Positions 44,767 to 54,108 of a stretch of 64,000 nucleotides of DNA are shown here, piece after piece (position 1 is the first letter of the stretch; every line of letters begins with the position of its first letter). Location: positions 1-64,000 of the forward strand of contig CACXFV010000117.1 in NCBI GenBank assembly GCA_902767015.1, read 5' to 3'. The stretch comes from an uncultured Lachnospiraceae bacterium (GTDB lineage Bacteria; Bacillota; Clostridia; Lachnospirales; Lachnospiraceae). The notes below the pieces were generated by a model. The model ran no database searches and was not told where the DNA came from. It saw only the letters and a list, made by a program, of their open reading frames with translations. A program made the translations under genes and the position numbers.

Positions 44767-46224
44767 CTATTCACCTTCTGTCACTGCATCTCCGATACAC
44801 ATATGCAGCAATGCCGCCAATGGCTCCATTGCATTTTTTACCTCCTCAAAAGAATTTGTCTGTGCTCCCGCCTCAATCAGCATTGACTTTGGCCTGAGGT
44901 GAAGGTTATACTGATAGGCTTGTATATAATTTCTTCTGGTAAATCCCGAAAAATATTCTTCTGCCAGCACTTTCATCTGAAGACTCATGGCAAGATTCTC
45001 TGTTCTGTACGGATTATACAGATAGCCGATTTCTCCTATATCATTAAGTCTGCTGATGCCGTTAAAAAACATAATCTGCGCTGTCTGCTTTCCATTTACT
45101 TCCGTTACAAGATGTGTATGCTCTCCTACACCATCCCTATGTAAATCTATCACCACCTCTATTGATGGATTTTCAGCCAGAACACCTGCGATTTTCTCAT
45201 AGGCATAGTCATATGCCTTACTCCGGTCAAGAACACCATTGACATAATCAAAGGAATCTGTGATATGAATTACATTATAGCCATACTGTTTCGTTAACAA
45301 TTCCACCAGATAATCGCCCACACCTATGATACCTGTCTCAGGTTTTCCACTTACACTGTCCGTAAATCCTTCCTGACCATGGGTGTGATAGATTAATATC
45401 TGTGGCTTATCGTTGGAGGTCTTCAGCCTCATATCAATATTCATGAGTTTGCCGGCATCTATATCCTCCGGCCGCAATGTCGTACTTGATACTACAGTAT
45501 AAAAATGATTCATCAGATAATCATAGGTCAGCTCTGATACGTTAATTTCTTTTATCTTATTAAGACTCATTTCCGCTGTATTGCCGGCCGGCCGGCTGTT
45601 CTCTGTCTTCTGTCCATTTGTCTGACCCTCCTTTGCAGTATTTGTTTTGTCTGTGCTGTCATCTGCTTTAGAAGGCTGTTCGGGATTCTTCGACTCGGTA
45701 TCAGAGGCATTGTCACTTTGATTTTCTGCTTCGTTATCCGATGCAGATGCTACTTGTACTTCTCTTTCAGTACTTTCTCCTTTTAACAGCTTCCATTCAT
45801 TTTCTCCGGTGATACTGTCACTCTCTCTGGTGGTTTCATCTGCATAACCGATAAACATCCTGTTATCAAGAAAAAACTCCACCTTATTATGCCCGGCGAC
45901 ATTGACAGCGATATTCTTCTCTTTATATTCGGACACCGGCTCTGACACAAATGTTAATATCATTTCCACAGCATGATTGTTGGATTGTTTTAAGATATTC
46001 CTGTCACTTTCCAAGACATATCCTGCTATTTTTATCTGGTTGAACGCAGCATTTTTTACAATCCACGATAGCATCTCCTCTGATATCATTTTTTCAATTC
46101 CAATGTTAAAAAAACTGAAGAGCAGATAGGCAAACAATCCATATATCGTAACAGTAAGTAAGATACTACCTGTACCATTCTTTTCCTGCCTTCTCCTTCT
46201 ATGCTTTCTATATCTCCTACCCAT
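44767..46224 (-). CDS. spoIIP: Stage II sporulation protein P (SpoIIP)
   Basis: A 485-residue membrane-anchored peptidoglycan amidase/endopeptidase needed for engulfment. A strongly basic start (MGRRYRKHRRRRQEKNG) leads into one membrane helix (about 20-42), then an Asp/Glu/Ser-rich linker around 150-215, then the SpoIIP catalytic domain with ILIYHTHGQEGFTDS, GVGDYLVELLTKQYGYNV and VVIDLHRDGVGEHTHLV; the His and Glu residues of these motifs bind zinc. It follows gpr, as in Bacillus, with a 192-base gap that holds a strong hairpin. Confidence 0.94.
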   Translation of the reverse strand: MGRRYRKHRRRRQEKNGTGSILLTVTIYGLFAYLLFSFFNIGIEKMISEEMLSWIVKNAAFNQIKIAGYVLESDRNILKQSNNHAVEMILTFVSEPVSEYKEKNIAVNVAGHNKVEFFLDNRMFIGYADETTRESDSITGENEWKLLKGESTEREVQVASASDNEAENQSDNASDTESKNPEQPSKADDSTDKTNTAKEGQTNGQKTENSRPAGNTAEMSLNKIKEINVSELTYDYLMNHFYTVVSSTTLRPEDIDAGKLMNIDMRLKTSNDKPQILIYHTHGQEGFTDSVSGKPETGIIGVGDYLVELLTKQYGYNVIHITDSFDYVNGVLDRSKAYDYAYEKIAGVLAENPSIEVVIDLHRDGVGEHTHLVTEVNGKQTAQIMFFNGISRLNDIGEIGYLYNPYRTENLAMSLQMKVLAEEYFSGFTRRNYIQAYQYNLHLRPKSMLIEAGAQTNSFEEVKNAMEPLAALLHMCIGDAVTEGE

Positions 46225-46321
46225 GTCTTTTGCCTCCCCCGCGTAATCACATTTTATGAACAGCCTGCCCCGGGATATTTATCCCTCTGCCTATGGCATG
46301 CTCTACCTGCGATAGACCACC

Positions 46322-46398
46322 GGTGTGAAGTGTGAAAACCCGGTACTTCTTAGACGGCGTCTTTTGACGCCTTAGAAGTATTTTTCACACTCCACACT
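46322..46398. repeat. 77-nt near-perfect hairpin between gpr and spoIIP
   Basis: The outer arms GGTGTGAAGTGTGAAAA and its near complement (about 15 of 17 pairs) enclose TACTTCT/AGAAGTA and a perfect inner stem GGCGTC-TTTT-GACGCC (46356-46371). On the minus strand no T-run follows. The structure is too long for an ordinary terminator and looks like a small palindromic repeat element or a regulatory hairpin in the gpr-spoIIP transcript. Confidence 0.6.
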
Positions 46399-46416
46399 TT
46401 CATCCATATCGATACA

Positions 46417-47382
46417 TTATATGTCATTACTCCAGAGAATATTCAGTCCCTCTGACACGGTATAGCTAATATATTTTACTGTAGCGTCCACATCCTTGGG
46501 TGTGACATACATTGAAGCAATAGAAGGCTCTATGAGTTCACGTACAAGCTCATATTTTTCATCCGGCGAAAATTCTGACATAACCTTGTTAATACTTTCA
46601 AGCCCCTTTGTCATCTTAAAAATATTCAACAGATTTTCAAAGGTATCATTGACAATAGTTGCCGCATCCACAACCGTCGGAATACCAATGGCAATGACCG
46701 GTATATGAATAGTATCATATGTGAGGCCTTTTCTGTGGTTTCCCACACCGGAACCCGGATTAATTCCTGCATCTGATATCTGTATCGTAGTATTTAGCCT
46801 CTTCGTATTTCTCGCAGCCAGCGAATCAATAGCAATGACTACATCCGGCTCAATCTCCCCCGTAACCCCTTTTACGATTTCTGTCGATTCCATCCCTGTC
46901 TGTGCCAATACTCCCGGTATGATGGCGCTTACCTCATAGTTTTTACATTTTTCAACCATATTCACATTGCCGATTTCCTCTGTAATCAGCCTTGTTACAC
47001 AGATATTATCAACCACTCTCGGTCCCAGCGAATCCGGCGTGGCATCCCTGTTCCCCAATCCTACCACCAATATTTTCAGCCTTCCCTTTTTTGGCGGAAG
47101 TAATTCGCTGACATAGCTTGCCAATGCCGCTGACATTTCCCTGTGATATCCCTCCGAAGTGTTAGCAAGCTCCTCAGATTCTAATGTAATGTAAGTACCC
47201 TTTTCCTTCCCCATTGTCCTTTCACCCTGTTCATTTTCAATGATTACCTTTGTCACATGAATTCTGCCGTCACAGATGCTTTCTCTCTCCATCCGTATTC
47301 CTTCAGATTTCCCCTGCTCCTCCTTCACATCCTCTTCAAGCTCTACCGCTAAATCCGTTCTTACTTTAAATTCACTCTCCAT
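46417..47382 (-). CDS. gpr: Germination protease GPR
   Basis: Aspartic-type protease that degrades small acid-soluble spore proteins during germination. Typical sequences are FKVRTDLAVELEED near the start (the pro-peptide region), ILVVGLGNRDATPDSLGPRVVDN, VIAIDSLAARNTKRLNTTIQ, ISDAGINPGSGVGNHRKGL and PVIAIGIPTVVDAATIVND. The frame is open to 47427, but AGGAGG lies six bases before the ATG at 47382, which gives 321 residues and fits the family. It is divergent from rpsT and is followed by spoIIP, the Bacillus order. Confidence 0.95.
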   Translation of the reverse strand: MESEFKVRTDLAVELEEDVKEEQGKSEGIRMERESICDGRIHVTKVIIENEQGERTMGKEKGTYITLESEELANTSEGYHREMSAALASYVSELLPPKKGRLKILVVGLGNRDATPDSLGPRVVDNICVTRLITEEIGNVNMVEKCKNYEVSAIIPGVLAQTGMESTEIVKGVTGEIEPDVVIAIDSLAARNTKRLNTTIQISDAGINPGSGVGNHRKGLTYDTIHIPVIAIGIPTVVDAATIVNDTFENLLNIFKMTKGLESINKVMSEFSPDEKYELVRELIEPSIASMYVTPKDVDATVKYISYTVSEGLNILWSNDI

Positions 47383-47445
47383 ATACAACCTCCTCGTATC
47401 ATTATTTTTTGTTACTATTTTTTTCATTTTTTTTGTTATTATGTA

Positions 47446-47474
47446 TTGACATTATCAAAAAATTACTTTAAACT
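47446..47474 (+). promoter_or_regulatory. rpsT promoter
   Basis: TTGACA (47446-47451) and TAAACT (47469-47474) with 17 bases between on the plus strand. Transcription should begin near 47481, leaving a leader of about 120 bases. Confidence 0.72.
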
Positions 47475-47482
47475 ACATGAGG

Positions 47483-47558
47483 TGTTTACATTTGGCACGT
47501 CCGCGTCATTTTCGTGTAAACAGATATGATTGACTCCAAACTCTCTCAACAGAGTCAA
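47483..47558 (+). promoter_or_regulatory. Structured leader of rpsT
   Basis: Two hairpins fit in the leader: TGTTTACA (47483-47490) with TGTAAACA (47515-47522), and TTGACTC (47530-47536) with GAGTCAA (47552-47558). They lie between the promoter and the start codon. A role in autoregulation by S20 is possible but not shown. Confidence 0.4.
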
Positions 47559-47600
47559 TATAAATGATACAAACAGAATATATTTTTGGAGGTGGACAGA

Positions 47601-47864
47601 TTGGCTAATATTAAATCTGCAAAGAAAAGAATTTTAGTAACAAAAACAAAAGCTGACAGAAACAAGGCTATCAGATCTAAAGTTAGGACTTCTATCAAGA
47701 AGGTTAATGCTGCAATAGCTGCTAACGACAAAGAAGCCGCTCAAGCTGCTCTTAAGGCTGCTACTGTAGAAATCGACAAGGCATGTACAAAGGGTGTATA
47801 CCACAAGAACAATGCCTCAAGAAAGGTTTCACGTCTGGCTCAGGCAGTCAATAAGCTTGCTTAG
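47601..47864 (+). CDS. rpsT: 30S ribosomal protein S20 (TTG start)
   Basis: An 87-residue basic protein: ANIKSAKKRILVTKTKADRN, KVRTSIKKVNAAIAANDKEA and YHKNNASRKVSRLAQAVNKL, the classic S20 pattern. The longest frame begins at a TTG at 47586, but GGAGGTG (47588-47594) is itself the ribosome site; the TTG at 47601, six bases after it, makes the normal start (M)ANIKSAKK. Use of UUG for S20 is also known in E. coli, where it matters for autocontrol. The gene is monocistronic and divergent from gpr. Confidence 0.95.
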   Translation: MANIKSAKKRILVTKTKADRNKAIRSKVRTSIKKVNAAIAANDKEAAQAALKAATVEIDKACTKGVYHKNNASRKVSRLAQAVNKLA

Positions 47865-47905
47865 TTTTGCTGTTTGACATAGGTTATTAATTTTGTAACA
47901 TAAAT

Positions 47906-47952
47906 ATATGGCTGGGAATCCATGAAGCAAATTTATGAATTCTCAGCCATTA
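47906..47952. terminator. Hairpin between convergent rpsT and holA
   Basis: ATGGCTGGGAATCCAT (47908-47923) and ATGAATTCTCAGCCAT (47935-47950) form a long stem with one mismatch and one G-U type pair. The T-run after it is poor on both strands, so termination may be partial. Confidence 0.5.
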
Positions 47953-47976
47953 TTCATTGTTTTCCTCTTCCGCTTT

Positions 47977-48966
47977 TCATTCTTTAACAGGACTACTATA
48001 TCTCACAATAATCAATTCCACCGCCATCTTATCATTCATATTCCCAAGCTTCACTCCCTCCTCCAGCTTTAAACAATACCGGATGGCATTTCTTATCGTC
48101 TTGTAGGGAAAATTCCGACACTGTTTTAAGGTCTTATTGACAATAAATCCCTGCATTCCCATATTTTTAGCCATCTCTGCCGCTGAAAGACCTTTTCCCT
48201 CCATTTCTTTCAACTGAAGCATGATGTTAAATTGTCTTGTCAGCATGAACAGAATTTTCATAGGCTGCTCACGCACTGCAATCAGGTCATAATATAATTC
48301 CAATGCTTTCTCCTGATTCCTGCTGCCGATTGCATCCACCATGTCAAAGATTCTTCCGGTTATCTCACTGATACAGATTTGGTCAATGTCCTCTGCCTCA
48401 ATCACTTCTTTTCCCATACAGTAGCTCAACAATTTGTCAAGCTCACTGGAAATGTTATCCATATCATCCCCTACCTTAGAGAGAAAATAATTCATGGTAT
48501 CTCTGGTGATTTTCTTATTCTCCTTTGTGAGTTTTCTCAACACCCATTTAGACAAATCTGTATTATTCATTCTATTACACTCGCATATATAGCCGGATGC
48601 CTTAATCTGCTTGTAGACCTTATTCCTTTTGTCCACCTCAGACTCCACAAATATGACGACGCAGGTTTCGGGAATCTCTTTGATATATTCTGCCAGCTCA
48701 TCACTCGCTGTCTTCAAAAATCCTGTATCCTCAAGAAGAACCACTCTGTAATCTGCAAAAAACGGCATGGTATCGCATGTCTGTATGATTTCCTTCACTT
48801 CTATTCCCTTACCGGAGAATTTGGAAAAATTCATATTATCTCCCTCGCGAACGGTTCCTTTTATCAGCGTATGTTTCATATTTCTGACAAGATATTTTTC
48901 CTCACCATATATGAGATAGACTCTTTTTAATTCCTGTTTTTCAATATCTTTCATTATATTCTTCAA
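47977..48966 (-). CDS. holA: DNA polymerase III subunit delta
   Basis: A 329-residue clamp-loader subunit (YqeN/HolA): KRVYLIYGEEKYLVRNMKHTLI at the start, then MNFSKFSGKGIEVKEI, PFFADYRVVLLEDTGFL, and a C-terminal helical part (LFMLTRQFNIMLQLKEM, GFIVNKTLKQCRNFP). It opens the beta clamp. In Firmicutes it sits between comEC and rpsT, as here. Confidence 0.93.
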   Translation of the reverse strand: MKNIMKDIEKQELKRVYLIYGEEKYLVRNMKHTLIKGTVREGDNMNFSKFSGKGIEVKEIIQTCDTMPFFADYRVVLLEDTGFLKTASDELAEYIKEIPETCVVIFVESEVDKRNKVYKQIKASGYICECNRMNNTDLSKWVLRKLTKENKKITRDTMNYFLSKVGDDMDNISSELDKLLSYCMGKEVIEAEDIDQICISEITGRIFDMVDAIGSRNQEKALELYYDLIAVREQPMKILFMLTRQFNIMLQLKEMEGKGLSAAEMAKNMGMQGFIVNKTLKQCRNFPYKTIRNAIRYCLKLEEGVKLGNMNDKMAVELIIVRYSSPVKE

Positions 48967-49039
48967 TGATTCATCCTCTTTTTCTTCCAGTCAGTTTTCT
49001 CATTGCTTCACATCTTCGGTTTATCACTGACTAATGATA

Positions 49040-49075
49040 GCAAACGACAAAAATATTTTTACTTTGGTCGTTTGC
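49040..49075. repeat. Hairpin between comEC and holA
   Basis: GCAAACGACAAA pairs with TTTGGTCGTTTGC with one bulged base, loop in the AT-rich middle. There is no clear T-run outside the stem. It may weakly terminate comEC transcription or serve as a protein site. Confidence 0.35.
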
Positions 49076-49124
49076 TGCACCTGGTTTGCAGACACTTAAC
49101 TCTATTCCCTGTTACATTATAAAT

Positions 49125-51515
49125 TTATCGCAGAAAAGTTTCAACTATTATTTTTTTGCGGCGTGGGGACAGGGTAATCTGACCGGACTGTGCCGTGATA
49201 TAGATATGACTGCCGGTCTCCCTAAGTCTATTGAGGGTGGTTTCTGCGGGATGCCCATATCTGTTATTTTCCCCACAGGAAATTAATGCTACCTTCGGTC
49301 TGAGCAACGCCAGAAATTCTTCGCAGGAGGAAGTTTTAGAGCCATGATGCCCCACCTTCAGCACATCTGTCTTAGACAGGTCAGTGCCGAGTTTTATCAG
49401 CTCCCTTTCCCCCTCTTCTGACAAATCCCCCGTAAAAAGCATACGAAAATGAGGCTGTTGCTTCATCTGCAGTTCAAACACAAGGGACAATGTATTTTTA
49501 TCCCATCCCGATGCCCCTTTCATCGGCCAGATACATCGTAAATCAATGCTTCTGTTCGATATGGTCATACCTCTGGAGCAATAAATGATATTGACACCAT
49601 TTTTGACAGCCTCCTGAACCAATTCAACATACGCCTCATCCTTAACCTCCTCACTGATATCCTGTAATACAAGATTTTTGACGTAGCTTTTATGATTGAT
49701 TGTCTCCCTCATCAAATCTGCCGCACCGGAAATATGGTCACTATCCGAATGGGTAAGGATAAGATAATCCAGTCTTTGTACCCCATTCGCCTTTAAAAAA
49801 GGAAATATCGTGCTACTTTCAATCTCCTTTTTAGAAGAACTTCCCGCATCGACTAAAACCGTCATACCGTCACAGGTAATAAAAATCGTATCTCCCTGAC
49901 CGATATCCAGCATTTTGATTGTCAGTCCCTCTGTACCGTGAACCGTTATGAATACCAACAGCATCACCGCCGCTGCCACGGCAATCGAAAACCTCTCCCC
50001 TGTTGTTCTGCCGTCATGCCTGCTCCGCCTTATCATGAAGCAGATGATGACCAACAGCAATAGATAGTATAAAGCAATTCTTTCGGTATTTGCCGCAGCC
50101 ACGATTCTGACAGCGCCCTTAAAGCTCAATGACAGCCGGCACAGCTTTTCATAAAAATACAACATTTTACATCCTGCCAAAAAGATGCCTCTGCCTCCCC
50201 CTATCCACACATAACTTAACAGGATGCCTATAAGCCCCAGACTCATTACCATTCCCATTAATGCCACCACAATCAGATTCAGGAACACGGAATACACAGG
50301 AAGCATATGGTAGGCATTAATTATCACAGGTCTGGTGCAGGTATCAATACACACACTTGCTGCCAATGACCCGGCAATCTTTCCTTTTAAATCCATATAT
50401 TTCTCCACCACCGGATAAAGAACTGCAATGCCGGCAATCGCGCCAAAGGACAGCTGCACCCCTGTATTCTCCATACAGAAAGGGTTTTCCAGTATCAGCA
50501 CAATAAAAGCGGATGACAGTGCAGAAATTAAATCATAGCTTCTTCCTGCCAGTTCCCCTGCCAGATGTAAACCAAACATGATAAATGCCCGTTTGGTAGC
50601 ATATCCGTTTCCTACCATAACCGTATAAAGTCCAATCACAGTAGTTGACACCAAGACTGAACAGAAAAATCCTCTTCTCCTTCTGAGCCACCTGTATAAG
50701 CCATATCCCAACAAAGATATATGAAGTCCGGAGATACTGAGTATATGAGAAATTCCCGCCATCTGATATAATTGAATCGTATCCTTAGGGATTCCCTCCT
50801 TTTCTCCTAAGAGTATTCCGCAATAAATCTGTGCATATCCCGAATCGGAAAGCTTCTCAATTCTTCCTTTTAACCGGTGCTTCCATTCTGCCGGCTTTTT
50901 ACGAAGCCAGCCGTCTACCCCCTCTGCCCCCGTAACGCTATACTCCGTCACCTTGAATTTTCCCTGTATTCCCAGCGAAGTATAATATCTTCTCTCATCA
51001 AACCCGCCTTCATTGCGTACCGTGCCATAGTTGTTATAAGAACCATAGGCATGAATCTGATAGCCAATCATTAATGGCAGCCCCTGTCCCTCCTTCTGTG
51101 GAAGCACCAGAAGGATTTTATCGCATTTATCAACCTGTTCATTGATAATTTCCGGATATGTCAGCTGTTCCCCTGCCATGCCGGCAGTTGTCTTAACCTT
51201 TAACTGTTTTCTGTCGCCAAGAACCCCATGCTCCACATAACAGTAGATACTGTTGCTTTTCTTTTGAATATCATAAATCGTCCCTTTAATCCAGACCCTT
51301 TGCCCCTCCTTGTACTGTTTACCAATTCTCAGAAGTCTTTCTTCAAATCGTGCCGCACGCACGTAACCGATACCTAAAAGACTACAGAATATTACCGTGA
51401 ATACTATTGCCGTTCTCTTTTTATAATATAAAAATCTGACAAAATGCAGATATAAAAGCACACAACAAAACAAGGCACCCGCCATTTTTAACGACAGTGC
51501 CACTTTGAGATACAT
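49125..51515 (-). CDS. comEC: DNA internalization competence protein ComEC/Rec2
   Basis: A membrane channel for single-stranded DNA in natural transformation. From this start (796 residues) the protein has N-terminal helices, an OB-like external domain (DUF4131), the Competence domain with about eight helices (AGISHILSISGLHISLLGYGL, GNGYATKRAFIMF), and a C-terminal metallo-beta-lactamase-like domain (KMLDIGQGDTIFITCDG, LILTHSDSDHISGAADL, VLKVGHHGSKTSS). The frame is open to 51548, but GAGGTG lies six bases before the ATG at 51515. With comEA, the pilus genes and PilT, the parts of a DNA-uptake machine are present. It looks intact. Confidence 0.93.
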   Translation of the reverse strand: MYLKVALSLKMAGALFCCVLLYLHFVRFLYYKKRTAIVFTVIFCSLLGIGYVRAARFEERLLRIGKQYKEGQRVWIKGTIYDIQKKSNSIYCYVEHGVLGDRKQLKVKTTAGMAGEQLTYPEIINEQVDKCDKILLVLPQKEGQGLPLMIGYQIHAYGSYNNYGTVRNEGGFDERRYYTSLGIQGKFKVTEYSVTGAEGVDGWLRKKPAEWKHRLKGRIEKLSDSGYAQIYCGILLGEKEGIPKDTIQLYQMAGISHILSISGLHISLLGYGLYRWLRRRRGFFCSVLVSTTVIGLYTVMVGNGYATKRAFIMFGLHLAGELAGRSYDLISALSSAFIVLILENPFCMENTGVQLSFGAIAGIAVLYPVVEKYMDLKGKIAGSLAASVCIDTCTRPVIINAYHMLPVYSVFLNLIVVALMGMVMSLGLIGILLSYVWIGGGRGIFLAGCKMLYFYEKLCRLSLSFKGAVRIVAAANTERIALYYLLLLVIICFMIRRSRHDGRTTGERFSIAVAAAVMLLVFITVHGTEGLTIKMLDIGQGDTIFITCDGMTVLVDAGSSSKKEIESSTIFPFLKANGVQRLDYLILTHSDSDHISGAADLMRETINHKSYVKNLVLQDISEEVKDEAYVELVQEAVKNGVNIIYCSRGMTISNRSIDLRCIWPMKGASGWDKNTLSLVFELQMKQQPHFRMLFTGDLSEEGERELIKLGTDLSKTDVLKVGHHGSKTSSCEEFLALLRPKVALISCGENNRYGHPAETTLNRLRETGSHIYITAQSGQITLSPRRKKIIVETFLR

Positions 51516-51593
51516 ATATGTCACCTCTCCCAAAAACAAGCCTGACATGATATAACATACAGGCCTTCTGATGGTAAATCACCTCTCTCCCGG

Positions 51594-51630
51594 GAACTGT
51601 ATATAATTAACCTTTATTAATATACAGTTC
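51594..51630. repeat. 11-bp inverted repeat between the GerMN gene and comEC
   Basis: GAACTGTATAT (51594-51604) and ATATACAGTTC (51620-51630) are exact complements around a 15-base AT-rich centre. It may be an operator for comEC or a weak transcript-ending hairpin; no T-run is visible. Confidence 0.4.
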
Positions 51631-51677
51631 TCTGTTATTGTAATTATTCTAAAAGTATGTAACGGTTTATCTGCTGC

Positions 51678-52610
51678 CTATTCTTCATTGACAACAATAT
51701 CTAAATTTCTGCTAAAGGGATAGACAAGTGATATTTCGTCCCGTAGCTTCTTGTCTGTATTTCCATTTACACTAATCTGTACTTTATTGATATAACTGAG
51801 CTCACATAATGAATTGACAATAGAATATAATTCAAACTCTGATGTAACATCCGATTTTTCTGTCAAAAATGCCGCATCAAAATTCACATAACAGATGCCA
51901 TCCTTCGTCAGAACACTAACCAGTCTGACACCGGAGGGAATTGTTTTGACATATCTGCTGTCATCAGGTCCTTTCAGTAATCTTTCTATAATTAATTTCT
52001 CCACAGAAGTATTGCTGTCACATATCTCATCGTATGTCACCGGTACGAGACCAGTCTCTTTGCTGTTGGAAAAAAACACCTCCACCTTAACCTGCCTGTA
52101 AGAGTTGATATCCGATTCACCGTTATCGATAAAATCATTTGCCGTCATTCTCCCCACCGGCATATTGGCAGAATCGGTGATATATTCACCTCCCACCGTA
52201 AATGATACGCTGTCAATGCCATTCAACTGGGTCAAGGTAAGCACAATGGCACTTCTGCACAGTAACTCAGTCACATTGTTCATATCCATATAGGTATCAC
52301 CAAAATCAATCTTAAGTGTCATATCTTCATATTGTATGTCATTAATGATGACGGCGGCAGGCTTGGCAGTAATACACCCTGTCTCCTTCGAGGTTTCGTT
52401 CATCTTTTCCAGCACCTCTCCTGCTGCCGCCAGAGGCTCCGTATTCTCCGGCTTATACAGGACGGATACCAGCCCTGTCTGATTTTTATCTGCATAGTAG
52501 AGATAAATCTCATCCTCTTTTTTTTCTCTTTTCTTTGCTGCACAGCCTGCCAGCAATGCCAAAACCATCATCAGCAACAGTATGACACTATTTCGCTTCT
52601 TTCTCATCAT
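51678..52610 (-). CDS. GerMN-domain lipoprotein of the two-component locus
   Basis: A lipoprotein of 310 residues: basic start MMRKKRNS, hydrophobic segment and a lipobox LALLAGC with the lipid Cys at 23, then two GerMN-type domains (AAVIINDIQYEDMTLKIDFGD with LTQLNGIDSVSFTVGGE, and VEKLIIERLLKGPDDSRYV with INKVQISVNG). GerMN occurs in the spore germination protein GerM and in the actinobacterial lipoprotein LpqB. The frame is open to 52628, but GGAG seven bases before 52610 fixes the start there, overlapping the kinase stop by about 20 bases. Location after the regulator and kinase suggests that it senses the envelope and controls the kinase, as LpqB does for MtrB; this is inference. Confidence 0.84.
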   Translation of the reverse strand: MMRKKRNSVILLLMMVLALLAGCAAKKREKKEDEIYLYYADKNQTGLVSVLYKPENTEPLAAAGEVLEKMNETSKETGCITAKPAAVIINDIQYEDMTLKIDFGDTYMDMNNVTELLCRSAIVLTLTQLNGIDSVSFTVGGEYITDSANMPVGRMTANDFIDNGESDINSYRQVKVEVFFSNSKETGLVPVTYDEICDSNTSVEKLIIERLLKGPDDSRYVKTIPSGVRLVSVLTKDGICYVNFDAAFLTEKSDVTSEFELYSIVNSLCELSYINKVQISVNGNTDKKLRDEISLVYPFSRNLDIVVNEE

Positions 52611-54108
52611 TAAGACTCTCCCTGTCATTATTCACGTAATTAAGTGGTATCCTGACCATAAAGGTTGTTCCCTCTCCCTCATTACTGTACACTTTTACCG
52701 CACCATTGTGAAGCTGTATGATATTCTTTGTGATGGCAAGGCCAAGTCCCGTTCCGCCTGTCTGTCTGGCTCTTGTCTTATCAACACGATAAAAGCGCTC
52801 AAATACCCTGTCCTGTGCTTCCTTCGGTATTCCTATTCCCGAATCCGAAACTCTGATAAAGAAATACTTATGATCCGCATTAAGGGTTACCCTTACCCAG
52901 CCATCCATCACATTATATTTGATGGCATTTTCCACCAAATTGGTAATGGCACTGGTCATCTTCACCTCATCCACATCAGCCACAATCGGTCGGAAGCTCT
53001 CAAGAATAATTTCCACATTCTTCTCCGCTGCAATCGGTCTCAACCGCTTTAAAATAAGCTCTACCAGTTCATTAATATTAAGACTTTTGAGATTCAGACT
53101 GCTTGTCTTCTTGTCAAGCCTTACCAGTGTCAGCAAATCTGTGATAATCTCATTCTCCCTGTCAATTTCATTGACGATATCTCCGAAAAACTCCTTATAG
53201 ATTTCATTGGGAACCTCCTCCTGCATCATCAGCGAATCGGCCAGCACCTTAATAGAGGTAATCGGTGTCTTTAACTCATGAGACACATTAGAGACAAATT
53301 CCTGCCTGCTCTCTTCTACCTCTTTCATTTTATCCAACATATGGTTATAAGCGCCGGCAATTTTCTCTGTCTCTGTGTAACCATCCAGCGAAAGCTTATT
53401 ATCAAGATACCCCTCTGATACCTTTTCAAATGTATTCTCAAGCTTTGTAAAAGGTTTGACAATTCTCATGGCACACAGGGAGGCAAATAATATAACCACA
53501 AAGAATATGATGACAACCGCTATCGATACTTTTTTACTGATGTTGGCAAGAGAATATTCAATATCCCGGGTAGAAAACGTCACATGCAGAATACCGATTG
53601 TCGTTTTATCAATATTGGTAACCGGAAGAACAATTTCTATATAGTTCTTTTTCCTGTCATACTTTGTAATATTCTCGCCCTTGTAGCATCTTATGACATC
53701 TCTTGAAACACTGGTCTTATTCTCATCCATGACATAAGTATCCTTAATGATCACAAAATCAGAATTAATCAGCATTACTCTTCCGTCATACATGGCAGAT
53801 AACTGTGCAAATTCAGCATCAATTGCATCCGAGTTTCTGCTTTCTATGTATCCCTGATTCGCAATATGATCTCTTAAGATATTGCACTGGCTCAAAAGCC
53901 TGTCCATCTTGGCATCCACCATCTCTGTCTCCATAGGCTTCAGAACGATGACACTAAAAAAAGACGCCGGTACGACACCCGCAACGATAATGAATATAAA
54001 AACTCTGAGCCTCATGCTCTTTAATATTTTACGAAGATTTCCCCAAAGCAATAAAAACTTCTGATTAAACCGCGACTTTCCTGTTTCAGACATGACGCCA
54101 CCTGTCAC
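52588..54108 (-). CDS. Sensor histidine kinase (WalK/MtrB-like)
   Basis: A 506-residue membrane kinase: helix 1 at about 34-56, an extracytoplasmic sensor of about 135 residues (VMLINSDFVIIKDTYVMD), helix 2 at about 194-214, a HAMP linker, the phosphoacceptor segment FVSNVSHELKTPITSIK with His277, and the ATPase N, G1, F and G2 boxes (LVENAIKYN, VSDSGIGIPKEAQDRVFERFYR, GGTGLGLAITKNII). It starts at the last base of the regulator gene (shared position 54108) and overlaps the GerMN gene. Its external domain likely reads an envelope signal. Confidence 0.92.
   Translation of the reverse strand: MTGGVMSETGKSRFNQKFLLLWGNLRKILKSMRLRVFIFIIVAGVVPASFFSVIVLKPMETEMVDAKMDRLLSQCNILRDHIANQGYIESRNSDAIDAEFAQLSAMYDGRVMLINSDFVIIKDTYVMDENKTSVSRDVIRCYKGENITKYDRKKNYIEIVLPVTNIDKTTIGILHVTFSTRDIEYSLANISKKVSIAVVIIFFVVILFASLCAMRIVKPFTKLENTFEKVSEGYLDNKLSLDGYTETEKIAGAYNHMLDKMKEVEESRQEFVSNVSHELKTPITSIKVLADSLMMQEEVPNEIYKEFFGDIVNEIDRENEIITDLLTLVRLDKKTSSLNLKSLNINELVELILKRLRPIAAEKNVEIILESFRPIVADVDEVKMTSAITNLVENAIKYNVMDGWVRVTLNADHKYFFIRVSDSGIGIPKEAQDRVFERFYRVDKTRARQTGGTGLGLAITKNIIQLHNGAVKVYSNEGEGTTFMVRIPLNYVNNDRESLNDEKEAK

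Noticed and set aside
46225..46416. The 77-nt hairpin as an ordinary intrinsic terminator for gpr
   Set aside because: There is no T-run after the stem on the minus strand and the stem is far longer than needed; kept as an unusual repeat or regulatory hairpin.
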